A DNA stretch of 64,000 bases, taken from contig NC_073354.2 in the NCBI RefSeq assembly GCF_027580225.2, forward strand, positions 31,888,001 through 31,952,000, in the 5' to 3' direction. The DNA comes from Misgurnus anguillicaudatus. Its lineage: Eukaryota; Chordata; Actinopteri; Cypriniformes; Cobitidae. The position numbers and the translations under genes were made by a program. The notes beneath the pieces are model-generated. The model did no database searches, was not told where the DNA came from, and worked only from the letters and a program-made list of their open reading frames with translations. This document shows, in pieces, positions 12,142 through 23,836 of the stretch (its first letter is position 1; each line of letters opens with the position of its first letter).

Positions 12142-12794
12142 TAGAGGTCTTCACGGGTCCACTTAGATCCGAAAACCCGAGGTCTGACCCAAGACCCAAT
12201 CGGGTTCGGTTCTAAAAGTTTCAAATGTGCCTCGGACACGGGTCGGGTACAATAATAGCAGCATCGGGTCTCGGGTAATTTAAAAATGAATGTGTTTTTT
12301 CTAAACGGACCCAAGAAGACCCGAACTCTCTCGCCTGTGTGCGTCAATGTCCTTTTCAAACCTCTAATATGTTTGCCAAGAGCGCTTGCGACATTGTGTG
12401 GTTGTCGGAAGTTTCATTTTCGTAAGACAAACATGTCAGTCAATTATAAATGTACATTTTAGTGGTTACGTTGGTGTCGTCGTCAGATAACCAAGTAAAA
12501 CGAATGGAGCAGCTCGCCAAATTGGTTGCAAGGCCACCGGAGTTTCTTTCTGTCTGACTGCTGCGCGTGGGTCTGCAGAATGCACACACGTCAGTGCCGT
12601 TTACATTCGGTTCCAGTCGGGTTAAAAAAAAAATTTCACTAGTTCGGGTCGGACTCGGGTCTAATTTTCTCGGGTTTGTCTCGGGTCGGGTCTTTCTTTA
12701 AATTTTTTTTATTTATGCACGTCGGGTTCGGGTATGAAGTGATTCGGGTCATTTCGGGTCGGGTACATTTCTTTTGGACCCGAGAAGACCTCTA
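12142..12794. mobile_element. hAT-type element, GGGTC-rich, near-perfect target duplication
   Basis: Ends TAGAGGTCTTCACGGGTCC and GGACCCGAGAAGACCTCTA. The flanks CCCCACGG (12134-12141) and CCCCAAGG (12795-12802) match at 7 of 8 positions, as expected for hAT. Subterminal CGGGT/ACCCG repeats fill both halves. No transposase. Confidence 0.88.
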
Positions 12795-12928
12795 CCCCAA
12801 GGTTCAGGTCGTGTCAGTTCACTTCACTTTGGCTTGGTTAGCTTTTCATCGAGTTTAGTATCAATGCAGAGTGGGAGAGATTATAGGCGTGTCGTTATAT
12901 TTGCACTGCATACTGCTGTGACATCATA

Positions 12929-13171
12929 CACTGCAAAAAATGATTTTCAAGAAAAAATGTTCTTAGTATTTTTGTCTTATTTTCACTTGTTTTATGCATA
13001 AAATCACTTAAATTTGACATTTTTGGTCTAAAAACTAGACTTGTTTTTTTTTGGTCATTTTGCTCATCAAGAAAAAGCATCTTAATTTAAGAATTTTTTT
13101 TAGATATTTTTACTGAAAACAAGACAAAAATACTAAGAATTTTTTTTCTTAAAAATACTTTTTTTGCAGTG
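12929..13171. mobile_element. CACTGCAAAAA foldback element, TA target (short copy)
   Basis: Ends CACTGCAAAAAA and TTTTTTGCAGTG, flanked by TA on both sides (12927-12928, 13172-13173), the signature of the Tc1/mariner type. The two halves are inverted copies (TAGTATTTTTGTC and GACAAAAATACTA). Shorter than the full copies at 13200, 42498 and 49997. Confidence 0.85.
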
Positions 13172-13199
13172 TACAAGTGAGAGCGTCATTGGCATGCTA

Positions 13200-13621
13200 T
13201 ACTGCAAAAAAATGATTTTCAAGAAAAAAAATTCTTAGTTTTTTTTCTTGTTTTCAGTAAAAGTATCTAGAGATTCTTGGATTGAGATGCTTTTTCTTGA
13301 CGGGCAAAATGACCCAAGAAAATAAGTCTAGTTTTTAGACCAAAAATATTAAATTTAAGTGATTTTGTGCATAAAACAAGCAAAAAATCTGCCAATGGGG
13401 TAAGCAAAAAAATCTTGAACATTTTTCTTAAACACTAAATTAAAAGAAAAAGATTTTTTTGCTTGTTTTATGCATAAAATTGCTTAATTCTAACATTTTT
13501 GGTCTAAAAACTAGACTTATTTTCTTTGGTCATTTTGCTAATTAAGAAAAAACATCTTAATTTAGGATTTTTTTTAATATACTGGAAAAAAAAATTTTCT
13601 TGAAAATCAATTTTTGCAGTG
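13200..13621. mobile_element. CACTGCAAAAA foldback element, full copy
   Basis: Same family as 12929-13171, only 28 bases after it, with a changed left tip (T for C). It contains the central CTGCCAATGGGGTAAGC found in the copies at 42498-42931 and 49997-50410. Confidence 0.8.
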
Positions 13622-14220
13622 TGATTTAAGTTGCAAAATGTCGTACATGTAGACGTTCGCATTGTGAAGAAGTGACCAAACACATCAACATTTTTCCTAT
13701 TTAAGACGAGTAGTTATACGAGCAAGTTTGGTGGTACAAAATAAAACGTAGCGCTTTTCTAAGCGGATTTAAAAGAGGAACTATATTGTATGGCGTAATA
13801 GCACTTATGGGAGTACTTCGACTCGGCGCAGTAACACCCTCCCTCTCCCATTATGAGAGTGAGAAGGGGAGCGGACTTTTCAGGCGAGTCGAAGTACTCC
13901 CAAAAGTGCTATTACGCCATAAAATATAGTTCCTCTTTTAAATCCGCTTAGAAAAGCGCTACGTTTTATTTTGTACCACCAAACTCGCTCGTATAACAAC
14001 TCGTCTTAAATAGGAAAAACGTTGATGTGTTTGGTCACTTCTAACTTTATCTCCAAATGGTACCATTGAATGAATGGGGCCAAGCCAAACGCCATCGAAG
14101 CGTCGCAGCGCGCCCCAGCGCCCACGTGCACGCACACAGACGACAGAGGGATGCACCAACAATTCCCAGTCAAGGCAACAACACACTTCAACATTGAAAA
14201 TGAGTAGACTATTCCTTCAA
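13622..14220. mobile_element. Foldback element with 158-bp arms
   Basis: Arms 13668-13825 and 13885-14042 are inverted copies with only about five mismatches; the 59-base loop is GC-rich. Sequence to 14220 (TTGAAAATGAGTAGACTATTCC) resembles the outer part of TTAAAGGAATAGTCTACTC-type fish foldbacks; the matching left outer part is missing, perhaps lost when the neighbouring element inserted. Confidence 0.8.
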
Positions 14221-14549
14221 GTCACAGAAGGAAGTGTTACATTTTAAAAAAGCATCGCTCACATAGCTCAGTGCTTTATGAATGTTATTTGCTCAGACAG
14301 AAGCATCAGCATCAAAGTAAAGATAAAACCGAGAACTGGATCAAATTTCCATGTAATGAAAGAATCAGAGGAAGTGTGTCATGCTGCACTTTTTTGACAG
14401 GCTTGGTTTTGACACTGTCTTTCCTTTTGATCTTTATAAACCAAACCAACCAGATCCAAGATGAGTCACTTATGATTTACATTGAACACTGTCAGGAAAA
14501 AATGGTCACTTGCACTTACTAGGCTGGTATCCTTTCAAAAAGGACATCT

Positions 14550-14740
14550 TTGCATTTAAACAGTTGTACCTCAATTGGTACATATTGGTACCAATGTATA
14601 CATATCTGTACTTAAATGGTACATATTAGGACCTTTTAAAGATTATTGCCCCAGTGACAGCTTGGGACTAATTTTTTACCAGTTCTTGTGAAAGTGTGTG
14701 AGCTTTAATTCAATAATGTTTCAAAACAAATATTTGAAAG
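14550..14740. repeat. GGTACATATTGG repeat fragment
   Basis: Contains alternating GTACC/GGTAC units (TTGTACCTCAATTGGTACAT) and ATTGCCCCAGTGACAGCTTG; an inverted relative is at 25295-25390 and a fragment at 115-160. Confidence 0.5.
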
Positions 14741-15316
14741 TTAAACAAATAAACATTGTGTACACTATATGAATTATCTTAATGATTTGTTATAAGTTGG
14801 ACTGTAATTACTTGTATAAAAACAATGAGTTTGCATTTTATTGCAACATTTTCAATAAATGCATAGTTTATGCATATGAAGGGTGTATTATGTTGTTTTA
14901 TATAGTATTATGTAAGGAATAATTGACTTATTAGAAGAATAACGCACATCCGAGGTGGTGATGCGGCTACGACGCAAAGCAGAGTGTCCGTTACACCTCG
15001 GGTGTGCATCATTTTTTTTTAATAATTTAGCGGCCCAGAGTTATTTATTTAACTTATACTCCAGTTACCACACCTCAAGACATCAATCACATAATATATT
15101 TAAAGGGATATTTAAAGGGATCTAAAGGGATTTAAAGTTTTTGTACTTAAATCGCTACTGTGAGTAGGACTATTTCTTCCTCGTCTCATCCAACGGCTCT
15201 TTTGCTTGTTTCAAAATGTAATTTTAAAGCTGGCATGGAGGCTTGAGTCGTTGATAGCATTCTAATGCAGTTATTAATGAAGTTATTAGAAAAAGAGTGA
15301 GAGCGACAGAGACACA

Positions 15317-16544
15317 GGGCCCTATTTTAACGATCTAAGCGCATTGTCTAAAGCACACAACGCAACGTCTAAATGGGCGTGTCCGAATCCACTTTTGCTA
15401 ATTTAACGACGGGAAAAATGGTTTTTGCGCTGAACGCATGGTCGAAAAGGGTAGGTCCTATTGTAATGGGAGTATTTTGGGCGTAACGTGCAGTAAACCA
15501 ATGAGAGACTCAGCTCTCATCCCCTTTAAAAGCAAGTTGCGCTGGCGCTATGTCTAATCCCTATTTAGACGACAGAATTTGTAAACTGAAAAACTAAGCG
15601 GAGGTAGAAGATCCCCAGTTGAAGATTAATGTTAAATAATTGTGTTGTTTTTCCACTTGTATTGAAATTGTTATTTTTTTATTAAAACCTTTAAAACCCG
15701 TTTTCTTTTAGTCATGGAAGTAAAAAGCTTTTAATTGCTTTAAATGTATGGCTATCCAATATCATCAAAACATAATTTACAAGTATCTAAGATAAGGTTT
15801 GTACTCTAAAAATACTTTATTTGTAACAAACAGGAGATAAAGAATTTACAAACGGCTCTCCGCACGTTTCAGCACGTTGGACAGCGTTTTTTTTTAGCAA
15901 CAAGTTTTTTTTAAGCATTACTTAAAATGTTTTTCATCTCACCATATCCACAGGTACAGAGTCATCATATACAATAAATCCGTGAGGTAGCATTAAAAAA
16001 AAACATTTAAAAACAGATGCATTTGTTTAAAGCAAAGCTTTTATTTACTTACCAGGCTGCAGGTGAAGCTGCTCTTTGCGCCTTCTAACGTCTCATAATA
16101 AGTCCTCAATTATGTCCAAGAGACTCAATAATAATCTTTTACATTCAATCCTTTAATCTTTCATATTTAAAAGCATTTTTGTGCTGCTGCGCATTCATGT
16201 ACTTTGTGATAAGCAAGCCCGCGTTGTCCTCCCGTTTATAGGCGCATACTAATGCGCTCTTTAAATAACATAAAACATATTGCGCCATTGACTTTAGACT
16301 TTAGATCAGGTTTTAGTTGATCAATGGCGTAGTCTATTTTAGTTGCCTCAAAATAGCAACGCGCCAACAATGCGCCTGAACATGCCTCGTTTTCAGACCA
16401 GAACGCCCATGGGCGCAAAAGGGGGCGCAAATGCATTTGCTATTTAAACAACGCAGCGCTAAACGTGAAAATTAGGGTGGAAACTAGCGAAAGACACTTG
16501 CGTCGCGCATTGCGCTGCATTGCGCCGGGTGTAAGATAGAGCCC
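15317..16544. mobile_element. GGGCCCTATTTTAACGATC element
   Basis: Left end GGGCCCTATTTTAACGATCT and right end CCGGGTGTAAGATAGAGCCC form imperfect inverted ends, with repeated GCGCA/TGCGC motifs in both halves. Recognisable as an abundant fish non-autonomous DNA element. Non-coding. Confidence 0.75.
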
Positions 16545-16617
16545 ATAGAGAGAGAAAGAAAGAAAGAGAGAGAGAGGGCGAGCGAGCGAGAGAGAGAGAG
16601 AGAGACAGAGAGAGGGG
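16545..16617. repeat. GA-rich microsatellite
   Basis: About 73 bases of mixed GAGA/GAAA/GAGC units immediately after the element end at 16544. Reading frames through it give only Leu-Ser or Arg-Glu repeats. Confidence 0.95.
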
Positions 16618-17272
16618 GATTGTGTGAATGAGGCTACCTTTGTGCATCTCCTAACAGCGCCATTATTGCCTCGGAGAACTGTCTGTCATGTTGTTTTTGT
16701 TAGTCCATTATTACAGTTAACTATGCAAAGTGATATGGAACTGTTATGCGGTCAAGAGAGCTGCCTGAAACTACGTTCACCATGCGTTTCCCAGAAGATA
16801 ATTGCACACGTCAGAACGTTCATCAGCCATTCAGATTCAAGCATTCAACGGACCCGTAGTATAATATAATTTATACCCATAGTTGTTGAATGCTATATTC
16901 TGAATTGTTGAGAAATGTTCCACAGGTATGCTTTATTTCTCAATAAATACACACCTGAGATGTCAAATGTCTTTAAATAAACACCAGAGCAATGTCTGTT
17001 GTAACCATGATATAAGCGGAATAATGGACTCTGGTCTTTTAAATTATTTGAAAATCAAATAACCACTTTGGGTGTGCATTATTTTCCAATAATTCAGTGG
17101 CCCGTTGTCAATTATTCCTTCCTTAGCAAATGCTTTTGTCCTAAGCAACACAGAAATGAGAGAGTATTTAAAGTAGAAGTATAGACTACGTCATTCATAA
17201 TGCTTCATCAGGAGGAGCTGTGTGAGATGATAGAGAGTAATGTAAAGTATGTTATGTGGCATGTGTTTACAG

Positions 17273-17419
17273 AGCTCACGAGCAGGACCTGTGTAAGAAA
17301 CATGAGAGAGAGATGGCCGAACTGAACGCTCTCCACCACAGAGACACACAGAACATGCTGTCAGACTTTAACAAAGCCCAGGAACTTCTGAAGGACAAGA
17401 TCTCCGCCCTGCAGATTCT
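17273..17419 (+). CDS. fam184a: FAM184A coding exon (coiled coil)
   Basis: The acceptor is TTTACAG and the donor GTGAGT at 17420. The first base completes the Arg codon from the previous exon; the frame then reads AHEQDLCKKHEREMAELNA and on to KDKISALQI, leaving CT to be completed by the next exon. His/Glu/Lys/Leu-rich helix typical of the family. 147 nt. Confidence 0.92.
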
Positions 17420-18110
17420 GTGAGTTCATGCTTTTTGGGGGAATTGGAAGAGTAGTTTTGTGTGGTACAAGAACTCTTTGACTGTGTATGCCGCTGTCAG
17501 GATTGACCTAATTTTTTTCAATGAGTGCACCAACAGATCCAGCTATTGGACAGGCTGCAATAAAAATAGTTCAACTCCCACAATCCACTCTGTATTCACA
17601 AGTGCAAGCTTAAAATAATTTTTTACACAATGCTAATTAAAATCTGAAAGTTAATCACATGGGTTGGCTCCCATCCCACAAAATACCAAGAGGATGATAA
17701 AGTCTTGTTCAAATTTCATTGATATTCGTCATGCAAAATATCCGAGATTCATTTAGGTCCCAGCGTTTTTAGTTGATAATTTAGCAATAATTTACCTATG
17801 AAAAGGATTTACTTCTGAGTTCAGCCGATTAAGGGGGTATGAATGATTATTTTCACTATAGTTTACCCCAAGATAAAAGGGTTAAAGGGATAGTTTACCC
17901 ATATATGTAAATTCTGTCATCATTTAACAGTCATTTACCAATCATGAGCCCCATTAACTTCCATAATAGGAAAAAAATACTAAATGGGGCTCATGAACGG
18001 TGTGGTTACATACATTCCTCAAAATATCTTGTTTCCTGTTCATCAGAACAAAGGAATGTATGCAGGTTTGTAACAACATGGCAGTGAGTAAATGTAATGT
18101 TTAACCCTTA
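17420..18110. repeat. FAM184A intron with an AAGGGATAGTTTACCC foldback fragment
   Basis: 17885-18095 starts AAGGGATAGTTTACCC and ends TGAGTAAATGTAATG, the typical outer pieces of a common fish foldback. An inverted pair GGGGCTCATGAACGG / ATCATGAGCCCC lies inside. 17420-17880 has nothing recognised. Confidence 0.5.
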
Positions 18111-18378
18111 TGAAAATTATTCATGGTTTACAGTTAAAACATGGTTACTTTTAAAACTATTAACTATTGCTTTGCTACAAAATACATAGTTAACCCTTAT
18201 AAGGCCCTTGGGGTCAATCTTATCTTATCCCCAAGCCACTTTTCTTAAAAAAAAAAAGGTTCCCTTCATCTCAGTGGAATAAAATTTTGTGGCTTCTCTA
18301 GATTATCTATCAATATTCATATAAAAACTGGGCTTGATTCGGTCGTTCTAAAGATGTATAAAAAAATTTACAAAAGTG

Positions 18379-18382
<4 letters not shown>

Positions 18383-18426
<44 letters not shown>

Positions 18427-18428
18427 AC
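18383..18428. repeat. (CA)n microsatellite
   Basis: Near-perfect AC dinucleotide run. Confidence 0.97.
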
Positions 18429-18681
18429 ATTCTGGTTTCCATGTTTTGTGGGGACATTCCATAGACGTAATGCATTTTATACCACACAAACTGTATATTC
18501 TATTCCCCTTACCTACCCCATTCCCTAACCCCAACCATCACAGAAACATTTCTGCTACTTCACAATTTCAAGAAACATCATTCTGTTTGATTTATAAGCT
18601 TGTTTCCCCACAAGGTCACAAAAACACTGGTATTCCTATCTTTGTGGGGACAATTGGTCCCCACAACGTGATAATTACCAG

Positions 18682-18683
<2 letters not shown>
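18429..18683. mobile_element. TTTTGTGGGGACATT element flanked by CA runs
   Basis: Starts TTCTGGTTTCCATGTTTTGT and ends GATAATTACCAGGTAC, directly joined to CA repeats on both sides. TGTGGGGAC at the left and GTCCCCAC inside suggest folded ends. I recognise it as a fish repeat habitually found beside CA microsatellites. Confidence 0.6.
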
Positions 18684-18763
<80 letters not shown>

Positions 18764-18795
18764 AGAGAGACACACACAGACAGACACACACACTT
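18684..18795. repeat. (CA)n microsatellite with GA interruption
   Basis: Long CA run, short ACATACATAC and GAGAGAGA interruptions, then CACACAGACAGACACAC. Cys/Val- or His/Thr-repeat frames here are artefacts. Confidence 0.95.
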
Positions 18796-19308
18796 AGATT
18801 CAGTCAAATTTCTGTCATTTTGTGAAAACAGACATTTCAAAATGCATCAAAAACAACAAAAATTCTACTATTTGAAATGATATTTATTTTTATGTCATTT
18901 CTAGTGTTTATATGTACAAATATTCACAAAATGTATCACTAAAGTAGTGATGTGAGCAGTTGGCCACATCCAGTGAAATGAATGGGTCTCTATGGGCCTC
19001 TGCTGGTCGAAATGATTTATTTCCTAAACTGTAAATCTTTTATGTATTTTTTTCTAAACACCAGATGGCCGAATTCAACACATAACATCTAGATCAATAT
19101 CTAAAAACAATTTAAATCAAATTTACATCATAATTTATGTGAATGTTGCATAAAAATTTCATATTTTACATGCAAGCTAATAGTGTAGTTGAGGAATTTA
19201 GTGGTAAACAGGTACAAAACTAGCTCCCAAAACACAGCATTAATGTATAGATGGAAAGTAAACAAAAAAATGATATATTATTTGTGTCATTAAAAATGTA
19301 TATCATTG

Positions 19309-19309
<1 letters not shown>

Positions 19310-19353
<44 letters not shown>
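19310..19353. repeat. (AT)n microsatellite
   Basis: Perfect AT run of over 20 units. Confidence 0.97.
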
Positions 19354-19359
<6 letters not shown>

Positions 19360-19408
19360 ATAACTCTTTTAATTTCCGAGGTCATTTTGACCCCCTGCGG
19401 ACCCTTAA

Positions 19409-20771
19409 AGGATAATTCCGGTATTTAACACTTTGAGTCTCATTTCTGGTTTGTTTTGGATGAACCACAGCGATGGACACAGAAATTCCGACAATGGGTC
19501 GAGTCCCGACCCTTCGACCGATTCAGAAGCGTCTCTTGACTGCCCCAGAATGGAAGTCAATGGCCATGCACAAACATGTCATTAAAACAACACTTAACGT
19601 TCATTTTCAAAACTGCACCACTCACCGAGTGGCACGTGGCGCTCGTTGATGATCAAAAACAAATATATTGGCGCAATGTATGATTTCATTCCGTGTTATT
19701 TGCTATAGTGGAACTATTTTTTCAGATACCTCACAACCGCGTATATACTTCCGCTCTATATTTGAGTCTGCAGCATGAATGAACGTAGTCCAACAAACTG
19801 TAATAAAACGGTAGCATACTTTCAAAATCAAGTTTATTTATAACACTTACACCATCCAATATGTTTTTTTCATCGGCAGAACAATAAAGAAGATATTTTG
19901 CAGAAACCCCGGTGCTCCGTCATGCAAGTCAACAGATCCGCACACTTAAAGAGCTAAAGCATATATATCCAATACAACAGTAATCCCCCATAACTCCGTG
20001 TGACATATTGACATCTTGTGAAGCAAATCAATCAGTTTTTGCAAGAAACTGAACGTTATTTACAACACTATTAGCGTAAATGCCAAAGCAGGAAGCGCGC
20101 TTTACGTTCAAGGCGATCTCTTCCACACTGGTGCCGTTTGGTGGCTGTTGGCTATGGATGTTGGTCTGTCTGCGCCACCTATAGAGCAGGAGCGTGAAGC
20201 GCACTTCCTGCTTGGCAAAAGCTCTGCATTAACGCTGTAAAATATTTATATATATATTCGAATCTCAAAACTGAAAATCGAATGTCAACCGAAGGAACAA
20301 ATATTCGAATATTCTGGTCCAGCCCTACAAATATGGGAAAAATTTCTTCTGAGAGAAACCGAGCGAAAAAACTACAACCACATGTAAACAAACAGACCCT
20401 TTTCTGTTTCCAGCGGTGGAGTGATATATCAGCGAGCAAACAGTCTTCCAAGAGAAGTCAATGGAATTTTACAAAATGCCAAATAAAACACGACAGAAAC
20501 TGTATTTCGCTACACAACTTGTTTTTAATCATCAACGAACACCACGAACCACTCGGTGAGCAGCACAGTTTTGAAAATGAACGTTAAGTGTTGTTTTAAT
20601 GACATTTTGTGCATGGCCATTGACTTCCATTCTAAAGCAGTCAAGAGACGCTTCTAAACGAGTCAAAAACTCAAGACACGACCCATTGTCAAAATTTCTG
20701 TGTCCATCACTGTAGTTCATCCAAAACAAACCAGAAATGAGACTCAAAGTGTTAAATACCGGAATTATCCT
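19409..20771. mobile_element. TTAA-flanked element with long inverted ends
   Basis: TTAA at 19405-19408 and 20772-20775. The ends AGGATAATTCCGGTATTTAA and TTAAATACCGGAATTATCCT are exact inverted repeats, and imperfect pairing continues for roughly 250 bases. The centre holds ATATTCGAATATTC-type sequence and no transposase. TTAA targets are typical of piggyBac-like elements; membership is inferred. Confidence 0.85.
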
Positions 20772-20809
20772 TTAATATAAACAGGAAAGTCAGGGATTCT
20801 GGGGGTTAA

Positions 20810-21186
20810 AGGTGCTGTGTGTAGATTTTATCGGCATCTAGCGGTGAGATGCTCAGACCACAGCTCACGCCTCCATTTCGAAACGCATAGAGAAGCTACG
20901 GTAGCCACCAAAGGACAAATATATTGTTGTCTGAGACAACATAGTGACAAAACGCACTCTGTAGAGTGGTTTGTCTGTTTAAGGTTACTGTAGGAACATG
21001 GTGGTGCAAATGGCGACTTCCATGTAATGGGACCCTTGGTGTATGTAGATAAAAACGGCTCATTCTAAGGTAATAAAAACATAACAGTTCATATTGTAAG
21101 CTCTTTATATACCACTGATAATATAGTTTTGTATATTATATTGCATTTCTGTCACGAGTTCCGCCTAAAAGTTACACAGTGCACCT
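20810..21186. mobile_element. AGGTGC/TTAA element, uninterrupted copy
   Basis: TTAA 20806-20809, AGGTGC start, GCACCT end, TTAA 21187-21190. Inside: GGCATCTAGCGGTGAGATGC, GAAGCTACGGTAGCC and GGGACCCTTGGTGTATGTAG. Reference copy for the interrupted ones at 6165-8091 and 60482-61364 (reverse). Confidence 0.88.
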
Positions 21187-21190
21187 TTAA

Positions 21191-22242
21191 ACCATGGTCA
21201 CTGTATTAAAACCATGGTTTTGCCAATAGTAATCAATACACCAAAAAAAAAAAAAAAACATTCTTAATTTTAAGAATGACACCCTCATGTTGTTAAAACC
21301 TGTGGAGTTGATCACAAAAAGAAATATTCATGCAGCAATACTGTGTCAACGCAGTGAAAGTAAGTCTTTTGTACCAGATAAAGTTGCAATACAAGACAAT
21401 TTGTATGGACTACTTATTTCTGCAGCGTCCATTCACTTCAATTGAATAGATAGAGCAGCTTACATCTTACGAAAAAGTCAATCACGTGGGTTTAGACTGA
21501 AATGAGGCGAGTAAATGACTTTTGGGAAATATTCTCTTTTAAAACATGTATTATTTTATGAGCAAGTGTTTTAAGCGGAGAAGCAGCCAGTTTGAACAGA
21601 ATCAACTCTCATGAGAAGATGTCAGTGTTTTCTAACCGTGCCATCTCCAGGTGTCCCCGAGGAGCCTAAATGCACTGCCAGCTATTTTAACGCAACACAA
21701 ATTCGTTGACATGACGTTCATTCATGCTCTGCTATTAATTATTATGGCAGCTGAGTTTTCCCAAATCAAGTCCTTGAACCAGTTTTGAATTTCACCCTAT
21801 TTAAAGCTCATGAATATTTGATGTGTGTGCGATTTTCCTCTCTTTCATCGAATGGTTGTTCTACTGTAACCGCTCGAGGGCCCTCTGCAGGCGGCATGTT
21901 GTCACTTTAAATATCTGTATTGAAGTAGATGAGAACAGCATTGATTTGAAAGCAATTCAGTGAACAGCTCTTGTAAACTTGTTTAGAGACATCATGCTCG
22001 TTTTTATGCTGTTTTAATTTTGGATGGATGAAGGTTAGGTGAGGATTTTTACAAAGGTCCTCCCAAATTTAGACACAAATATTAGCAATAGTTCGAAACC
22101 GCTTAAACCAGCATAAGCTGTGTCTGGTCTTCAAGAGTGGTTTTAGCTGGTGTCTAGGTTTTAGAGGGGTTTTGGTCTTAGACTGGTTTTAGATGTTTGT
22201 CAGTAGGACAAAAAAGGGAACTGCAAAATGTAAAGGTAACTC
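21191..22242. other. FAM184A intron, mostly unrecognised
   Basis: 21265-21545 resembles the interior of the common TAGTTCACCC-type fish foldback (GAATGACACCCTCATGTTGTT; AAATGACTTTTGGG). 22100-22200 has short GGTTTTAGCTGGTGT/GGTTTTAGATG repeats. No exon seen. Confidence 0.4.
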
Positions 22243-23121
22243 TTAAATTAGTCAATTTTCTTTAAAAAAAAAATCCAGATAATTTACTAACCACCTCATC
22301 CAAAATGTTGATGTCTTTCTTTGTTCAGTCGAGAAGAAATTATGTTTTTTGAGGAAAACATTCCAGGATTTTTTCTCATTTTAATGGACTTTAATGGACC
22401 CCAATACGTAACAGTTTTAATGCAGTTCCCAAACAATCCCAAACGAGGCATAAGGGTCTTATCTAGCGAAACGATTGTCATTTTTGGCAAGAAAAATAAA
22501 AAATATGCACTTTTACCACAACTTCTCAGCTTCCTCCGGTCGTTTGACGCGCCAGCGCGACCTCACGTAATACGTCATCATGTGAAAAGGTCACGAATGA
22601 TGTATCCAAACTCCGCCCCAGTGTTTACAAGTGTGAAGGAAGAGGACCGATCCGACGTTGGTGTATGTCGAATGATACTAATTAATGTCTTTGTGTCAGT
22701 TTATTGATTAAAATGGTCCGCAAATGTGCATTTCATATATATAACACGCAACCTTTCTATGTCATTATGCAGTTACGCAAGTTCACGCTGTCTCGTTACA
22801 CAGCCGGAGGAAGAAGAGAAGTTGTGGTTTAAAATTGCATATTTTTAATTTTTCTTGCCAAAAATGACAATCGTTTCGCTAGATGGGACCATTATGCCTC
22901 ATTTGAGATCGTTTGGAGTACTTTGAAACTGCAATTTTATACTGCATTAAACTTGTTAAGTTTTGGGGTCCATTAAAGTCCATTAAAATGAGAAAAATCC
23001 AGGAATGTTTTCCTCAAAAAACATAATTTCTTCTCGACTGAACAAAGAAAGACATCAACATTTTGGATGACATGGTGGGTAGTAAATTATCTGGATTTTT
23101 TTAAGAACATGGACTAATCCT
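22243..23121. mobile_element. Foldback element with about 250-bp arms, TTAA at right end
   Basis: The left arm carries AATCCAGATAATTTACTAAC and GTTCAGTCGAGAAGAAATTA, the right arm their inverted copies, ending AGGATTAGTCC complement plus TTAA (23122-23125). The left tip is degraded. Open frames through the arms are incidental. A broken relative is at 53555-53815. Confidence 0.82.
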
Positions 23122-23692
23122 TTAATATGCAATATTTGTATTTAGTTTAGGCACCTTTATAGTGTAAAATGAGGTAAAATAAAATTCACTGGTCAGATAG
23201 GCCGGACAGGATTCTTACGTATAGCCATCTGATGAATATGTTCCTTTGGGGAAACATCACATCACTTAATCATTAAAGATTTATCCGGCATTTGTAAAAA
23301 AATCTTTAAAGCCATAGAAACAATGGAGATATCAACCCTTAGTGACATCGGTGAGCAAAGAATTTCCGTCAGAACAATTGAAACCTTTCCGATTGTTTAC
23401 AGAAGGGTTGATGATTTTAATTACCATACTACACCCAAGAGAACTATAGGAAGTGAAATGTAGATGTGGGATCATTACATTGATCTGGTCTGATCAATGC
23501 ATTTAAATTATTTCTGTGGTTAAAGCACAAAGCCTTCAACTTTATTTTTGTTGCTGATCTTAACTGTCAGTATAGTCAAATTCCACGAGACCAGACAGAG
23601 GATTTTTTTGATAACTTTTCCTTTAACAGAATACTTAACAGAATATTTAAAATAGGTTTTTATCTTAAGGAAATGTCTGTGCTTCTTATTAG

Positions 23693-23810
23693 GTTGGAGG
23701 GAACCGAGGATAAATTTCGGAACCGGGAGAGTCGACCTGAAGACCTGCAGACGATAGCCGAACTGAAGGATATGGTGGCCGAGAGAGAAACGCTGGTCAA
23801 GAAGCTGGTG
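23693..23810 (+). CDS. fam184a: FAM184A coding exon (coiled coil)
   Basis: The acceptor is TTCTTATTAG and the donor GTGAGA at 23811. It encodes LLEGTEDKFRNRESRPEDL followed by a helix ending ETLVKKLV, phase 0 at its 3' end. The RNRESRPEDL segment is one I recognise from FAM184A. A hAT-type element begins 26 bases after the donor. Confidence 0.93.
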
Positions 23811-23836
23811 GTGAGAGAGCACACAATACACTATTA

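Larger units (their letters stand above)
14916..17125. mobile_element. Composite region with AAGGAATAATTGAC ends
   Basis: AAGGAATAATTGAC at 14916 and GTCAATTATTCCTT near 17112-17125 are inverted; next to them CGGGTGTGCATCATT / GGGTGTGCATTATT also recur. The interior is broken by the element at 15317-16544, so the outer element may be one insertion split by another. Confidence 0.5.

Noticed and set aside
12700..12860. GGGTCGGGT direct repeats resembling a tandem array
   Set aside because: They are the subterminal motifs of the hAT element 12142-12794, irregularly spaced; not a satellite or CRISPR.
16459..16647. Leu-Ser repeat frame on the minus strand
   Set aside because: Product of the GA microsatellite at 16545-16617.
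18578..18880. Open frames rich in Cys/Val or His/Thr
   Set aside because: They are translations of the CA/GT microsatellites, not genes.
18446..18880. 144-codon frame
   Set aside because: Half is THTHTH repeat and half is the CA-associated element.
22321..22707. 128-codon frame on the + strand, with a matching one on the opposite strand
   Set aside because: Lies in the arms of the foldback 22243-23121; no domain, and the frame depends on the palindrome.
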